Source: Arcobacter sp.
GTDB lineage: Bacteria; Campylobacterota; Campylobacteria; Campylobacterales; Arcobacteraceae
Direction of reading: 5' to 3'
Length of the DNA stretch: 64,000 bases
NCBI GenBank assembly: GCA_002869535.1
Contig: PKUK01000009.1
Location: 62,001-126,000, forward strand
Each line of letters opens with the position of its first letter. Position 1 is the stretch's first letter. The notes below the pieces were generated by a model. It worked only from the letters and a program-made list of their open reading frames with translations, was not told the DNA's origin and searched no databases. Below, one piece after another: positions 53,840 to 62,927 of this stretch. Position numbers and translations under genes: made by a program.

Positions 53840-54817
53840 TTACTCCCAATCTAGTAATCTTTTATCACCTTCTAGTTTTCTTATATCTGTCACATCTTGG
53901 GACATTTCAATTACACCTTTGTAAACTTTATCTTCATCTCTTACTGCAAAATATCTAATATGTATAAATTTGCCTTTAAATTGAATCCAAAACTCAGCAG
54001 TATCTTGACGACCTGCTTTGAACTCTTCAAGTATTTTCAAAACTTGGTCAACACTCTTTGGTGGATGACAAAACTTTACTTCTCTACCTATAATTCCAGC
54101 ACTTCTAGGAAAAACTCTATCTTCTCCCCTATTATAAAATACAACTCTGTCATTTTCATCTACATAAGTAATATCAACAGGTAAAAATTTAAATATAAAG
54201 TTAACTTGTTCTGGTGTTAAATATCCTTCATCATAGTGAGTTCTATCTTCTAATGAAAAGGGTAATTCTCTTTTTTTCTTATCCAAACTTGGGTGGATAT
54301 AATCCTCTTGCTCAGGCTCTGCATATCTAACAGGAGTCTTTGACAGCATCCAACCTATCTCTTTGTCTCCCTCATACATCTCTTTCCAATCATCCTCTTT
54401 TAATAAATTCATAGCATTTGGTAAAAGACGTTGTTCTTCTACAAGAATAAGTTGAGATAAACTGTTATATATAGTGATTACATCATTTAAGATATTTTCT
54501 AAATCTTTGTTTTCTATACTTTTTCTAGCAATCTTTATTTCATCTCTAATTTGATCATGGAAAGCCCACATACCTGTACTTGGATTTGTCCAACCATATT
54601 TTTCCAAATAAGGAAAAAGCTGATTTTCTTTTCTTGCAAAATGTTTTTCAACTTCACTTATTTGATTAAAAATATTATAGAATTTTTGGAAATCAACTTT
54701 TATATCAGTTTTAAATAGTTCTTCAAAGAGCTCTTTTATAAGATTATTTTCTTCAACATAAACTTTTACAGGGTGTCCATCAGGAAACTCATCAATATAA
54801 TTTGTTAAATTTTGCAT
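53840..54817 (-). CDS. DUF438-type hemerythrin/PAS protein
   Basis: A 325-aa cytosolic protein from ATG 54817 (MQNLTNYIDEFPDGHPVKVY). The N-terminal four-helix region has the hemerythrin-like histidines and acids (HPVKVYVEEN, EVEKHFARKENQLFPYLEKYGW, MWAFHDQIRDEI, EEQRLLPNAMNLL). A C-terminal PAS domain follows (VDITYVDENDRVVFYNRGEDRVF then GREVKFCHPPKS). This DUF438 plus PAS layout suggests a sensor of oxygen, NO or iron that signals to another protein. No output domain is present. It converges on the FIST kinase/regulator pair with a 16-base gap. Confidence 0.85.
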   Translation of the reverse strand: MQNLTNYIDEFPDGHPVKVYVEENNLIKELFEELFKTDIKVDFQKFYNIFNQISEVEKHFARKENQLFPYLEKYGWTNPSTGMWAFHDQIRDEIKIARKSIENKDLENILNDVITIYNSLSQLILVEEQRLLPNAMNLLKEDDWKEMYEGDKEIGWMLSKTPVRYAEPEQEDYIHPSLDKKKRELPFSLEDRTHYDEGYLTPEQVNFIFKFLPVDITYVDENDRVVFYNRGEDRVFPRSAGIIGREVKFCHPPKSVDQVLKILEEFKAGRQDTAEFWIQFKGKFIHIRYFAVRDEDKVYKGVIEMSQDVTDIRKLEGDKRLLDWE

Positions 54818-54991
54818 ATATAAAATACCTTTTATTTTTTGATAATATAACTTAATAAAAAAAGTATTCAATGATATTAATCAATGGCTTGTCTATTTTC
54901 AACTGTACATTTAGATTATATTTTCTATTTTCATATTTTAGAAACAATTGTTATTTTAAGTAATATATAAACGTAAAATAAAAGATTAAAT

Positions 54992-55837
54992 TTATATTTT
55001 CACTCCTCTTCCTAGTATCTCAGAAGCTTCAGTTATAACTAAAAATGCTTCTGGGTCATGCTTTGAGATAATATCCCTTAATAGTTGTATTTTATTGGCT
55101 TCAACTGTTATAAATATTACATTTTTTTCTTGACCTTTATGTAAACCTACACCACTTACAATTGTGCCATGTTCTTCAATTTTTTCTCTAATATGTGGAA
55201 TTAAATCTTCAATCTTATTTGATACAATATTAACTATTTTTTTAGAAGGGCGTCCTGTTAAAACCATATCTATAACTTTTGAAGTTATGTAAACTCCCAA
55301 CATACTATATAGAGACTTTTTTATATCTCCATATACAAATATTGAACTAATTAAAATAAGTGCATCTATAGCAAGTAAAACCTCAGCTACCTTAAACTTG
55401 GTTTTTGAAGCTAAAATCTCACCTAAAACAGATGTACTACCTGTGGAAGATTTGCCTTTTATAATAAGTCCTACTCCTAAACCTATAAAAATACCTCCAA
55501 ATATAGCTCCAAGAAGAATATCATCAACTAAAGGTTTTAACTCTAACACTTCTTTAAAAAAGTCCGTAAAAAAGGAGAGTAAAATCATTGTTATAAAAGT
55601 TTTTAGAGTATATTTCTTGCCATAATAAATAAATCCCAAGGCAATAAATGGAACACTTACCAATGCAATATACATACCTAAAGTTAGTGAAGGAAAAATA
55701 AAATGAAAAAGTAAAGCTATACCAATACCACCACCTGTAATAATCTCATTGGGAGATAAGAGAGTTACTGCTCCAAAAGATAAACAAAGTGCTCCTATTA
55801 AAATATAAAGATATTCTATTAAATATTTTTTTTTCAC
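54992..55837 (-). CDS. YitT family membrane protein
   Basis: A 281-aa inner-membrane protein with about five or six hydrophobic segments (YLYILIGALCLSFGAVTLL, GGGIGIALLFHFIFPSL, GAIFGGIFIGLGVGLIIKG, GKSSTGSTSVLGE), then a C-terminal soluble DUF2179 domain (IEEHGTIVSGVGLHKGQEK). Family function is unknown, with transport suggested by the fold. It is monocistronic. Confidence 0.88.
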   Translation of the reverse strand: MKKKYLIEYLYILIGALCLSFGAVTLLSPNEIITGGGIGIALLFHFIFPSLTLGMYIALVSVPFIALGFIYYGKKYTLKTFITMILLSFFTDFFKEVLELKPLVDDILLGAIFGGIFIGLGVGLIIKGKSSTGSTSVLGEILASKTKFKVAEVLLAIDALILISSIFVYGDIKKSLYSMLGVYITSKVIDMVLTGRPSKKIVNIVSNKIEDLIPHIREKIEEHGTIVSGVGLHKGQEKNVIFITVEANKIQLLRDIISKHDPEAFLVITEASEILGRGVKI

Positions 55838-55894
55838 AATAATCCTATAATAAATGAATTTTTGGGATTATACCAATATTAAATTAACAACTAT

Positions 55895-56767
55895 TTATAC
55901 ATGTGTAATTGGCAAATAATAATCCAAAATAAATTTTTCATCATCTTCTAAAAAATGATTCTTTTCATATATTGTATAAGAGGGGGTTGTTTTAGTTTCA
56001 TATCCACTATTTAATAGCCAAGTGTGATATAACCAACGCATAAACTTCAGCATATCTCCATAAACACCTTCAAGATGAAACTTTGCATAAACTCCTTCTG
56101 GTATTAAAAAAGTAGGAAGGGATGAGTCTAAAATTTTATCTTGCTCTTCTAATACAACACAAGCTATATATTGGCATTTGTCAAGTGGTGTAATTACTGG
56201 ATTGTCATGAAGTAGCCCTATTTGTTTATAGTTTTTAATATCTTTTATTAAAGTCCAAGCATAAAGTTTTTGCCATGTCTTTCTTATATTTCTATCATAG
56301 CCATCATGTCTTATATAATATGCCTTTAACCTTGGCATTTTTACAATTTTTGGCTCAAGATTAAAATCATATATATCTAAAGAGTCAATTGTCTTTCCTA
56401 GAATCTCTTTTGAATACTCTTTATAACCATCTTTTTTCCACTTTTTAGGAGTACAATTAAATCTTTGTTTAAAAGCTCTTATAAAAGAGGTTTGGGAACT
56501 ATACCCACATAGAGAAGCTACTTGTGTTATAGTTGAGTATCTATTTGTTATAAGTAAATTAGAAGCTTTTTGCAATCTTATAGCTTTTATTGATTCATAA
56601 ATATTTTTTCCAAACTCTTCTTTAAAGATGCGGTGCATATGAAACTTGCTAATATTTAAATCCATACTCAATGTATCTAAGTTTATATCAGTATCAATAT
56701 ATTGATAAATATAATACATAACATTGTTTGCTATCTTTACTCTTTTTTCTAATGTCTCTTTTTTCAT
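55895..56767 (-). CDS. AraC-family regulator with GyrI-like effector domain
   Basis: A 290-aa regulator. The N-terminal AraC double HTH (residues about 8-108) has NLDTLSMDLNISKFHMHRIF and ITQVASLCGYSSQTSFIRAFKQRFNCTPKKWKK. The C-terminal GyrI/effector-binding domain (about 135-290) has KAYYIRHDGYDRNIRKTW and PEGVYAKFHLEG, as in Rob and related small-molecule-responsive activators. It is divergent from the aminotransferase gene over a 106-bp region with a TTTACA-N8-TGTAAA dyad. Confidence 0.88.
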   Translation of the reverse strand: MKKETLEKRVKIANNVMYYIYQYIDTDINLDTLSMDLNISKFHMHRIFKEEFGKNIYESIKAIRLQKASNLLITNRYSTITQVASLCGYSSQTSFIRAFKQRFNCTPKKWKKDGYKEYSKEILGKTIDSLDIYDFNLEPKIVKMPRLKAYYIRHDGYDRNIRKTWQKLYAWTLIKDIKNYKQIGLLHDNPVITPLDKCQYIACVVLEEQDKILDSSLPTFLIPEGVYAKFHLEGVYGDMLKFMRWLYHTWLLNSGYETKTTPSYTIYEKNHFLEDDEKFILDYYLPITHV

Positions 56768-56805
56768 TAAATATTATATTATATTTTTAGCAAGAATAGA
56801 TAGTT

Positions 56806-56825
56806 TTTACAGCAAATAGTGTAAA
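56806..56825. promoter_or_regulatory. Dyad TTTACA-N8-TGTAAA in divergent promoter
   Basis: A perfect 6-bp inverted repeat with an 8-base spacer, centred between the AraC-GyrI gene and the aminotransferase gene. It is in position to control either or both, though the factor is unknown. Confidence 0.4.
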
Positions 56826-56873
56826 GAACTAATTCTTTAATTCATATATTATTATATAAAAAAAGAGGATTAA

Positions 56874-57983
56874 ATGAAACGTTCATTTATAAGAGAAATA
56901 CTAGAAGCAATAGATGAAGAGACAATATCATTTGCAGGAGGATTACCAAACAGCTTATTATTTCCAGTTGATGATTTAAAGTCATCTGCAAATAATATTT
57001 TAAAAAAAAGAGATGTTTGGCAATATAGTTTAAGTAATGGAATAAAAAGTTTAAGAAAAAAAATTGCAAAAGAGTACTGTAAGGAAGGCTTTGAAACCAC
57101 AAGTGATAATATACTTATCACAACAGGAAGTCAGCAGGCTTTATATATCTTAGCAAGATATTTTGAAAAAAGATCTATAGTTTTAGAGGCTCCATCTTAT
57201 CTTGGAGCAATCAATACCTTTAAACTAAATAATTTAAAAATGAAAATTGCTTTATTAAAAACAGATGGGATAGAAATAAAAACTTTTGAAAAAGCTTTTG
57301 AAAAAGCTAAATTAGCCTATTTGATTCCAGATTTTCAAAACCCCACAGGTACCACTTACTCTAAGAGCAAAAGAGAAGAAGTAGCAAAAATAGTTAAAAA
57401 AAATAATGGTTTAATAATAGAAGATAGTCCTTATAGTGAACTTTTTTTTGAAGAAAAAAACAGAAGTATAAGTTCTCTTATTCCAAACAATAGTTTTCAT
57501 TTGGGCTCATTTTCAAAAACACTCTCTCCATCACTGCGAATTGGCTGGATAAGAGCAAGTAAAAAGTTGATACAAGAACTTTTAGTAATAAAAGAGAGTA
57601 TTGATTTGCATAGTTGTGGTTTATCTCAACACCTTTTAAATGAGTATCTAAAAGATGATAAAAAATATCAAATGCATTTAGAAATTTTGAGAAAATTTTA
57701 TAAAGAAAAATCAGAATACTTTTGTAAACAGTTAGATACCTATCTTCCAGAATTTTCCTATATAAAACCAAAAGGCGGGATGTTTGTATATGGAGAGTTT
57801 AAAGGAATAGATAGTTTTGAACTTTTAAATAAGTGTATGAAAAAGAAAGTTGTATTTGTACCTGGCTGTGAGTTTTATTTAAATAATAAAAACTTCTATG
57901 AAATAAGATTTAATTTTACAAACTCTAGTCTTGATGATATTACAAAAGGAATAAAAATTATTGCAGAAGAGATAAGAATTTAA
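56874..57983 (+). CDS. PLP-dependent aminotransferase, MocR/LysN-like
   Basis: A 369-aa class I/II aminotransferase resembling the catalytic domain of MocR regulators and 2-aminoadipate aminotransferases. SFAGGLPNSLLFPVDDL, TTGSQQALYILARYF, YLIPDFQNPTGTTYS, the PLP lysine in LGSFSKTLSPSLRIGWI (about residue 214) and the late GGMFVYGEF are landmarks. No HTH domain is attached. GAGGAT precedes the ATG. The amino donor and acceptor are not deducible. Confidence 0.88.
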   Translation: MKRSFIREILEAIDEETISFAGGLPNSLLFPVDDLKSSANNILKKRDVWQYSLSNGIKSLRKKIAKEYCKEGFETTSDNILITTGSQQALYILARYFEKRSIVLEAPSYLGAINTFKLNNLKMKIALLKTDGIEIKTFEKAFEKAKLAYLIPDFQNPTGTTYSKSKREEVAKIVKKNNGLIIEDSPYSELFFEEKNRSISSLIPNNSFHLGSFSKTLSPSLRIGWIRASKKLIQELLVIKESIDLHSCGLSQHLLNEYLKDDKKYQMHLEILRKFYKEKSEYFCKQLDTYLPEFSYIKPKGGMFVYGEFKGIDSFELLNKCMKKKVVFVPGCEFYLNNKNFYEIRFNFTNSSLDDITKGIKIIAEEIRI

Positions 57984-58057
57984 TTTCTTCATTTGATTTA
58001 ACATAAAGATATTTTTGATAAAATCTTTATTTAAATAAACCTAATGGGATAATTATA

Positions 58058-58258
58058 ATGAACCTTATAATAAATGGGGAAGAGAAAACATTTCAAGAGG
58101 GAATCTCTCTACAAGAAATCATCACTTCACTTCAAATAGAAGATAAAGTAATGGCAGCCGCTATTAATATGGAAATTGTTAAAAAAGATGACTGGAACAA
58201 CTGTAGACCTGCCAATGACGATAAGTTAGAACTACTACAATTTGTTGGAGGTGGTTGA
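58058..58258 (+). CDS. ThiS-like sulfur-carrier protein
   Basis: A 66-aa beta-grasp protein ending LQFVGGG, the Gly-Gly tail that is thiocarboxylated in ThiS/MoaD-type carriers. MNLIINGEEKTFQEGISLQEII is a typical ThiS start. Its stop shares a base with the start of the molybdopterin formate-dehydrogenase gene (TGATG), so the two are co-expressed. Ordinary ThiS acts in thiamine thiazole synthesis with ThiG, ThiF and ThiH, none of which is present here. A role in molybdenum-cofactor or formate-dehydrogenase sulfuration is possible but speculative. Confidence 0.8.
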   Translation: MNLIINGEEKTFQEGISLQEIITSLQIEDKVMAAAINMEIVKKDDWNNCRPANDDKLELLQFVGGG

Positions 58259-60342
58259 TGAGTATGGTTGCTGATATAAACTCTGTTTGTACATATTGTG
58301 GTACTGGTTGTGATATTACAGCTCAAGTTCAAGATAACAAAATACTAAAAATATATGCACAAAATGATGGATATGTATCTCAAGGTAAACTTTGTATTAA
58401 AGGTTCTAAGGGATATGGATTTGTTGATTCACCAGATAGAATTAGAAACTGTAGAGTTAAAAAGTCATTTTTAGAAGATAATTTAGAAAAACTACCTCGT
58501 GATTTAAAAGCTAGAGCTAAGACTTTAAAAGAGTTTGATGAAGAGTATTATGAAACTCCTTATGAGTTTACAACTTCACTTGCTGCGTGGAAACTTCTAC
58601 AAATAAAAGAGAAGTATGGAAGACATGCCTTTTGTGGAATGGGAGGAGCTAGAACATCATGTGAAAGCTCTTATATGTTCCAAAAATTTGTAAGAGAGGG
58701 TATGGATTCTCCCCATGTGGATAACTGTGCTAGAGTTTGTCATAGCCCCAGTCTTAAGGGTATGAAGATGCTCATTGGAGAAGGAGCTGCTACTAATCCT
58801 TTTGATGATATTTATAAAACTGAAAATATTATTGTAATGGGTTCAAATACAACAGAAGCTCACCCTATAGTTGCCAATAGAATTTTAAAAGCAGCAAAAA
58901 CAAAAACTGCCTCATTGTCTATTATTGATGTTAGACAAATCCAACTTGGAAAGTATGGAGAAGAGTTAGTTATTCCATATGAAGCTAATCTTTTAGTTTT
59001 AAATATGATGGCATATGTAATTCTTTCAGAAAAGCTTTATAACAATGACTTTATTGACTCAAGATGCAAAGGTTTTGAAGAGTATAAAAACTCTATTTTA
59101 AATGATAAATTTGCAAATCCAGAGTTTATGAAAGAAGTAAAAGGTTATGAAGTTTTAGCTGAGCAAATTCCAGTTATCGCTAGACAATATGCTACAAAAA
59201 AATCTATGTTTTTCTGGGGCTTAGGAATAACTGAGCACCTTGATGGTTCTTATGCTGTTATGGCTATAGTTCATCTTGCAATGCTTACTGGAAATATTGG
59301 TAAAGAGGGTGTTGGACTTATGCCACTACGTGGTCAAAATAATGTTCAAGGTGCCTGTGATACAGGATGTTTACCATACTTTGACCCAGATTATAAAACT
59401 CCAAAAGAAATAGGTCTTATGACTCCACAACTTATGGATGAGATGATTGATGGAAAAGTAAAAGCTATGTATGTTATGGGAGAAGATATTGCTCATATTC
59501 ACCCAAACCAAAACAAAGTTCATAAAGCAATTGCAGAACTTGAACTAATTATTTCAAATGAACTTTTTGTAAATGAGATTACTAAATTTGCAGATATTAT
59601 TTTTGGTGTAAAATCTGCCTATGAAAAAACTGGTGTTTATGTAAATGCCATGAGAAGACTTCACTTATCTCAACCTCTTGTTCAAGCTTCCATGCCAGAT
59701 GATTGGGAAGTATTAAGAGATATTGAAAATAAAATCAATGGCGACTTTGATTATGCAACAAGTGAAGATGTGTGGAATGAAGCAAAAGAAGCAGTTGGAA
59801 CTAGATACAGTGGTGCAACATATCACAAACTATCAAAAAATAGAAATAGAGGAATGCAGTGGCCAATAACTAAAGATGACACACCTATTTTGCACCTTGA
59901 TAAGTTTAGAACTGAAGATGGAAAGGGTAATTTTAAATATCACCAATACCAATTAAGAGAGCAAGTTGAGAAACTAGTAAAAGGAATAAAAACTCCTAAA
60001 AATGAGTTTTATTTAACTACGGGAAGAACAATAGTTCACTATAACAATGGTGCTCAAACAATCCAATCTGAAGCTTTAAATTCAAGATATGATAAAGATA
60101 TAGTTTTAGCTTCAAAAGAGGATGAAGAGAGAATTGGTTCAAAAGAAATCATCATGAAAAATGAGTATGGTGAGACAGCTATTATGCCAGTAAAGTTTGT
60201 AAAAACGATCAAGCCTGGAACTTTGTTTACAACTTTCCACCATGCAAGTTCAAAAGTTAATTATATTTTTGGTGATGAAGCTGATGAGTTAATCATGACT
60301 GCCAGATTTAAATCAGTAAAAGTAAATGTCTACCCAGTATAA
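58258..60342 (+). CDS. Molybdopterin-dependent formate dehydrogenase-like catalytic subunit
   Basis: A 694-aa cytosolic Mo/W-bis-MGD enzyme, starting directly with the 4Fe-4S motif CTYCGTGC followed by LCIKG, and lacking a Tat signal. The active-site segment NCARVCHSPSL (Cys near 161) corresponds to the formate-dehydrogenase position where E. coli FdhF has selenocysteine, so this is a Cys form. GSNTTEAHPIVANRIL, LPLRGQNNVQGACDTG and the C-terminal LTTGRTIVHYNNGAQT fit FDH. ATG 58258 has GGAGG six bases upstream. No partner iron-sulfur, cytochrome or FdhD gene is nearby; an associated NADH or hydrogenase subunit would have to be encoded elsewhere. Confidence 0.88.
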   Translation: MSMVADINSVCTYCGTGCDITAQVQDNKILKIYAQNDGYVSQGKLCIKGSKGYGFVDSPDRIRNCRVKKSFLEDNLEKLPRDLKARAKTLKEFDEEYYETPYEFTTSLAAWKLLQIKEKYGRHAFCGMGGARTSCESSYMFQKFVREGMDSPHVDNCARVCHSPSLKGMKMLIGEGAATNPFDDIYKTENIIVMGSNTTEAHPIVANRILKAAKTKTASLSIIDVRQIQLGKYGEELVIPYEANLLVLNMMAYVILSEKLYNNDFIDSRCKGFEEYKNSILNDKFANPEFMKEVKGYEVLAEQIPVIARQYATKKSMFFWGLGITEHLDGSYAVMAIVHLAMLTGNIGKEGVGLMPLRGQNNVQGACDTGCLPYFDPDYKTPKEIGLMTPQLMDEMIDGKVKAMYVMGEDIAHIHPNQNKVHKAIAELELIISNELFVNEITKFADIIFGVKSAYEKTGVYVNAMRRLHLSQPLVQASMPDDWEVLRDIENKINGDFDYATSEDVWNEAKEAVGTRYSGATYHKLSKNRNRGMQWPITKDDTPILHLDKFRTEDGKGNFKYHQYQLREQVEKLVKGIKTPKNEFYLTTGRTIVHYNNGAQTIQSEALNSRYDKDIVLASKEDEERIGSKEIIMKNEYGETAIMPVKFVKTIKPGTLFTTFHHASSKVNYIFGDEADELIMTARFKSVKVNVYPV

Positions 60343-60661
60343 AGGTAAATATGCAGAAAAAAAAGCTTGTGAGTATCTAAGCTCACAGGGCTTTAAAATA
60401 ATTGAACAAAACTTTTTTGCCAAAAAAATAGGTGAGATAGATATTATCGCTTCAAAAAATAAAACATATCATTTTATAGAGGTTAAATCAGGTCTTGAAT
60501 ATGAAACTGCTATAAACAATATAACTCCTTCAAAACTATCTAAAATCAAAAGAAGTATTGACTACTATTTACAAACCAAAAAACTTGATGTTGATTTTTG
60601 CATAGACGCAATTATAGTTGTTGACGAAGAGTTAGAGTTTTTAGAAAATATAACTCTATAA
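60326..60661 (+). CDS. YraN family protein (UPF0102)
   Basis: A 111-aa protein of the predicted endonuclease-like family. GKYAEKKACEYLSSQGF, then GEIDIIASKNKTYHFIEVKSG, carry the E-D-ExK nuclease-like residues. Its start overlaps the preceding formate-dehydrogenase gene and its stop overlaps the convergent ClC gene by six bases. Function is unknown, with a link to DNA metabolism suggested by the fold. No clear ribosome binding site, so translation is probably coupled. Confidence 0.85.
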   Translation: MSTQYKGKYAEKKACEYLSSQGFKIIEQNFFAKKIGEIDIIASKNKTYHFIEVKSGLEYETAINNITPSKLSKIKRSIDYYLQTKKLDVDFCIDAIIVVDEELEFLENITL

Positions 60662-62065
60662 ATCCTCATCTTTATTTCTAGCTCTTTGCTCTTTTAATTT
60701 TGTATAAATTAACTTGACTATTTTAGCCATATTCCCAAAAAACTTAGTTGTATATGTGGCACTTGTATTATGTATCTCTTCTCCTAAGTTCACATCTAAA
60801 GCTTCTGATTTTTTCATAGCTAAAAGTTGAGAAGGGAAAACACTTCTATGTCCAGTCATTAAAAAGGCAATAATTATTGATAAAGAGGCATAATGTGCCA
60901 CATTCATACCAAAAAGTTCAACTGCCATAATCATAGCAGCAATTGGAGCACTTGTTGCACCTGCTAAAACACTTACAAATCCTAAAGCTGCAAAAAGAGG
61001 AATATAGCCATCAACTAGCCAGCCAAAGAAGTTTCCACTAGTTGCTCCCACATAAAATATAGGAGTAATAACTCCCCCACTTCCTCCAAAACCTAAGGTG
61101 AGTGCTGTGAAAATTGTTTTAAATATAAAAGCATACCAAGGTATATTTTCATGGTATTCAAAACTTGAAGATAAGGAACTTTTGATTGTTTCAAAACCAA
61201 GTCCTAAATAATCTGTTCCAAATATTAATGTAAGTATTACAATTACAACCCCACCTAAAAATGCCTTTAAGATATAGTTCATTTTTAAATTACTTGCAAA
61301 ACTATGAATTACTTTTAAAGCTGTAATAATAAAATCAGCAACAAGACCAAAAAATATTCCACCAAGTAAAATTTTTGCTATTAGAACATAATTAAAATCA
61401 AAAACAGTATAGAATGAAATATCAAAATATGTATAACTTATCCCAAACATTTTAGCTACAAAAAAAGCAGAAAATCCAGCCACAATAGAAGGAAGTAAGA
61501 TATCATACATTAAAGCGCCAACAATTAGTATCTCAACACCAAAAATTGCCCCTGCTAGTGGTGTTCCAAAAACAGAAGCAAACCCTGCACTAATACCACA
61601 GATTACCATCTTCTTTTTATCTCTTTTAGAAAACTTAAATAGTGTTGCAATATATGAAGCTGCTGCTGCACCTATTTGAGCACCAGGTCCTTCTTTACCA
61701 ACTGAACCACCAGAAAAAATTGTTATAACCGTAGCTATAAGTTTCACAGGAATTATTGCTAAATTTATCTCTCCAGATTTTTTGTGAACAGCTTCAATAA
61801 CTTTTTCTGTTCCATGACCTTCTGCTGAAGGTGCAAACTTTTTTACAATTATTACAGTAATAACCATAGCAAAGGGAAGAGTATAATAATAATCAAAGGG
61901 AAGTAAATCTCTTGAGTTTTCACAATACTCTAAAAGTTTTAAAAACAAAGATACGATTACGCCAATTACGGCACCTATTAGTGATGAAATTAAAATCCAT
62001 TTTGTGATACTTGCAAACATTACAGTTTGCTCAGCGAGATGTTTATGTACGTTTTTATTTGTCAT
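60656..62065 (-). CDS. ClC-family chloride channel/antiporter
   Basis: A 469-aa polytopic membrane protein from ATG 62065 (MTNKNVHKHLAEQ). The selectivity motifs are GGSVGKEGPGAQIGAA, with the gating Glu in GKEGP, and GGSGGVITPIFYVGATSGN. FASVFGTPLAGAIFGVE is also characteristic. A gating-glutamate ClC is usually a chloride/proton exchanger, but channel versus exchanger is not certain. There is no cytosolic CBS pair. Confidence 0.92.
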   Translation of the reverse strand: MTNKNVHKHLAEQTVMFASITKWILISSLIGAVIGVIVSLFLKLLEYCENSRDLLPFDYYYTLPFAMVITVIIVKKFAPSAEGHGTEKVIEAVHKKSGEINLAIIPVKLIATVITIFSGGSVGKEGPGAQIGAAAASYIATLFKFSKRDKKKMVICGISAGFASVFGTPLAGAIFGVEILIVGALMYDILLPSIVAGFSAFFVAKMFGISYTYFDISFYTVFDFNYVLIAKILLGGIFFGLVADFIITALKVIHSFASNLKMNYILKAFLGGVVIVILTLIFGTDYLGLGFETIKSSLSSSFEYHENIPWYAFIFKTIFTALTLGFGGSGGVITPIFYVGATSGNFFGWLVDGYIPLFAALGFVSVLAGATSAPIAAMIMAVELFGMNVAHYASLSIIIAFLMTGHRSVFPSQLLAMKKSEALDVNLGEEIHNTSATYTTKFFGNMAKIVKLIYTKLKEQRARNKDEDL

Positions 62066-62136
62066 GATAGCTACTTTAAAACAGGTGGTTAAAGAAATCA
62101 ATTATATCAGAAGAAAAATAATAAAAAGTTTGTATA

Positions 62137-62165
62137 AATCCTAAAAATCAAAGATTTTTAGGATT
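62137..62165 (-). terminator. Hairpin at the end of the DUF502 gene
   Basis: Perfect 13-bp stem AATCCTAAAAATC/GATTTTTAGGATT with loop AAA, covering the stop codon of the DUF502 gene. Few T residues follow, so it is a weak terminator or an mRNA-end protector. Confidence 0.5.
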
Positions 62166-62835
62166 CTTGAGTTTTAAGATACTCTTCAATAGTTTTATAT
62201 TTATCTATACTTTTTGGTTCTGTTTTTAATATATCTGCCATAGATTTTACACCCATTGATAAAAGATATTGCAAATTACTATCAAAAGTGGCCTCTTCAA
62301 TTACGAAGATTTTACTTTTATGCACTTCAAACATAAAGCCACCATTTGGTATTGGAGTCATTGATAAAGTTACAGTATAGTGATCTTTTATCACACTTTG
62401 TTTTGTTGAATACATAAGACCAATATTATAATCCTCTTTTGAAAATCCATGTATAAATACAACTAAAACCTTTTTTTCACCTGATTTTGAAGTATTGAAA
62501 ATATTTATTAGCTCTTTTATTGTCCCATAACCTGGTATTTTAGAGTATAATTTTTGAACAAAACTCCCCAAACTAGTCTCAACAAAAATTCCAACAACAT
62601 AAGCAATAAAAATAAGTAAACAAACCCCAACTATAGTCCAAAGAAAAGGAAATTTTTCAGGATTTAAACCAATAATCTCAAACAAGTACCCAGTAACTGC
62701 ATTTACTTTTCCATATAACCAAAGAATAATAGCTGTAATTGCAACAATTGGAGCTAACCAAAAAAGGCCCTTTAGTATAATTTCTAAAATATGACTTTTC
62801 CCATGACTTAAAAACTTTTTAATCCTATTCAACAT
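62158..62835 (-). CDS. DUF502 family membrane protein
   Basis: A 225-aa protein with two N-terminal membrane helices (ILKGLFWLAPIVAITAIILWLY and WTIVGVCLLIFIAYVVGIFVE), followed by VQKLYSKIPGYGTIKELINIF and a soluble tail. The IPGYGTIKEL motif is characteristic of DUF502. Function unknown. AAAGGATAAAT lies before the ATG. Confidence 0.85.
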   Translation of the reverse strand: MLNRIKKFLSHGKSHILEIILKGLFWLAPIVAITAIILWLYGKVNAVTGYLFEIIGLNPEKFPFLWTIVGVCLLIFIAYVVGIFVETSLGSFVQKLYSKIPGYGTIKELINIFNTSKSGEKKVLVVFIHGFSKEDYNIGLMYSTKQSVIKDHYTVTLSMTPIPNGGFMFEVHKSKIFVIEEATFDSNLQYLLSMGVKSMADILKTEPKSIDKYKTIEEYLKTQES

Positions 62836-62914
62836 ATTTATCCTTTAGGAAAAATTATAACACTTTTTGTTTACTTTTTATACAAAAAAATAGCTTTTTA
62901 GCCTTCTTTTTTGA

Positions 62915-62927
62915 TAATATAAAATTA
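62915..62927 (+). promoter_or_regulatory. -10-like hexamer abutting the antiporter start
   Basis: TAATAT at 62915-62920 lies six bases before the ATG at 62927, with no ribosome binding site between. A leaderless transcript is possible. Confidence 0.35.
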
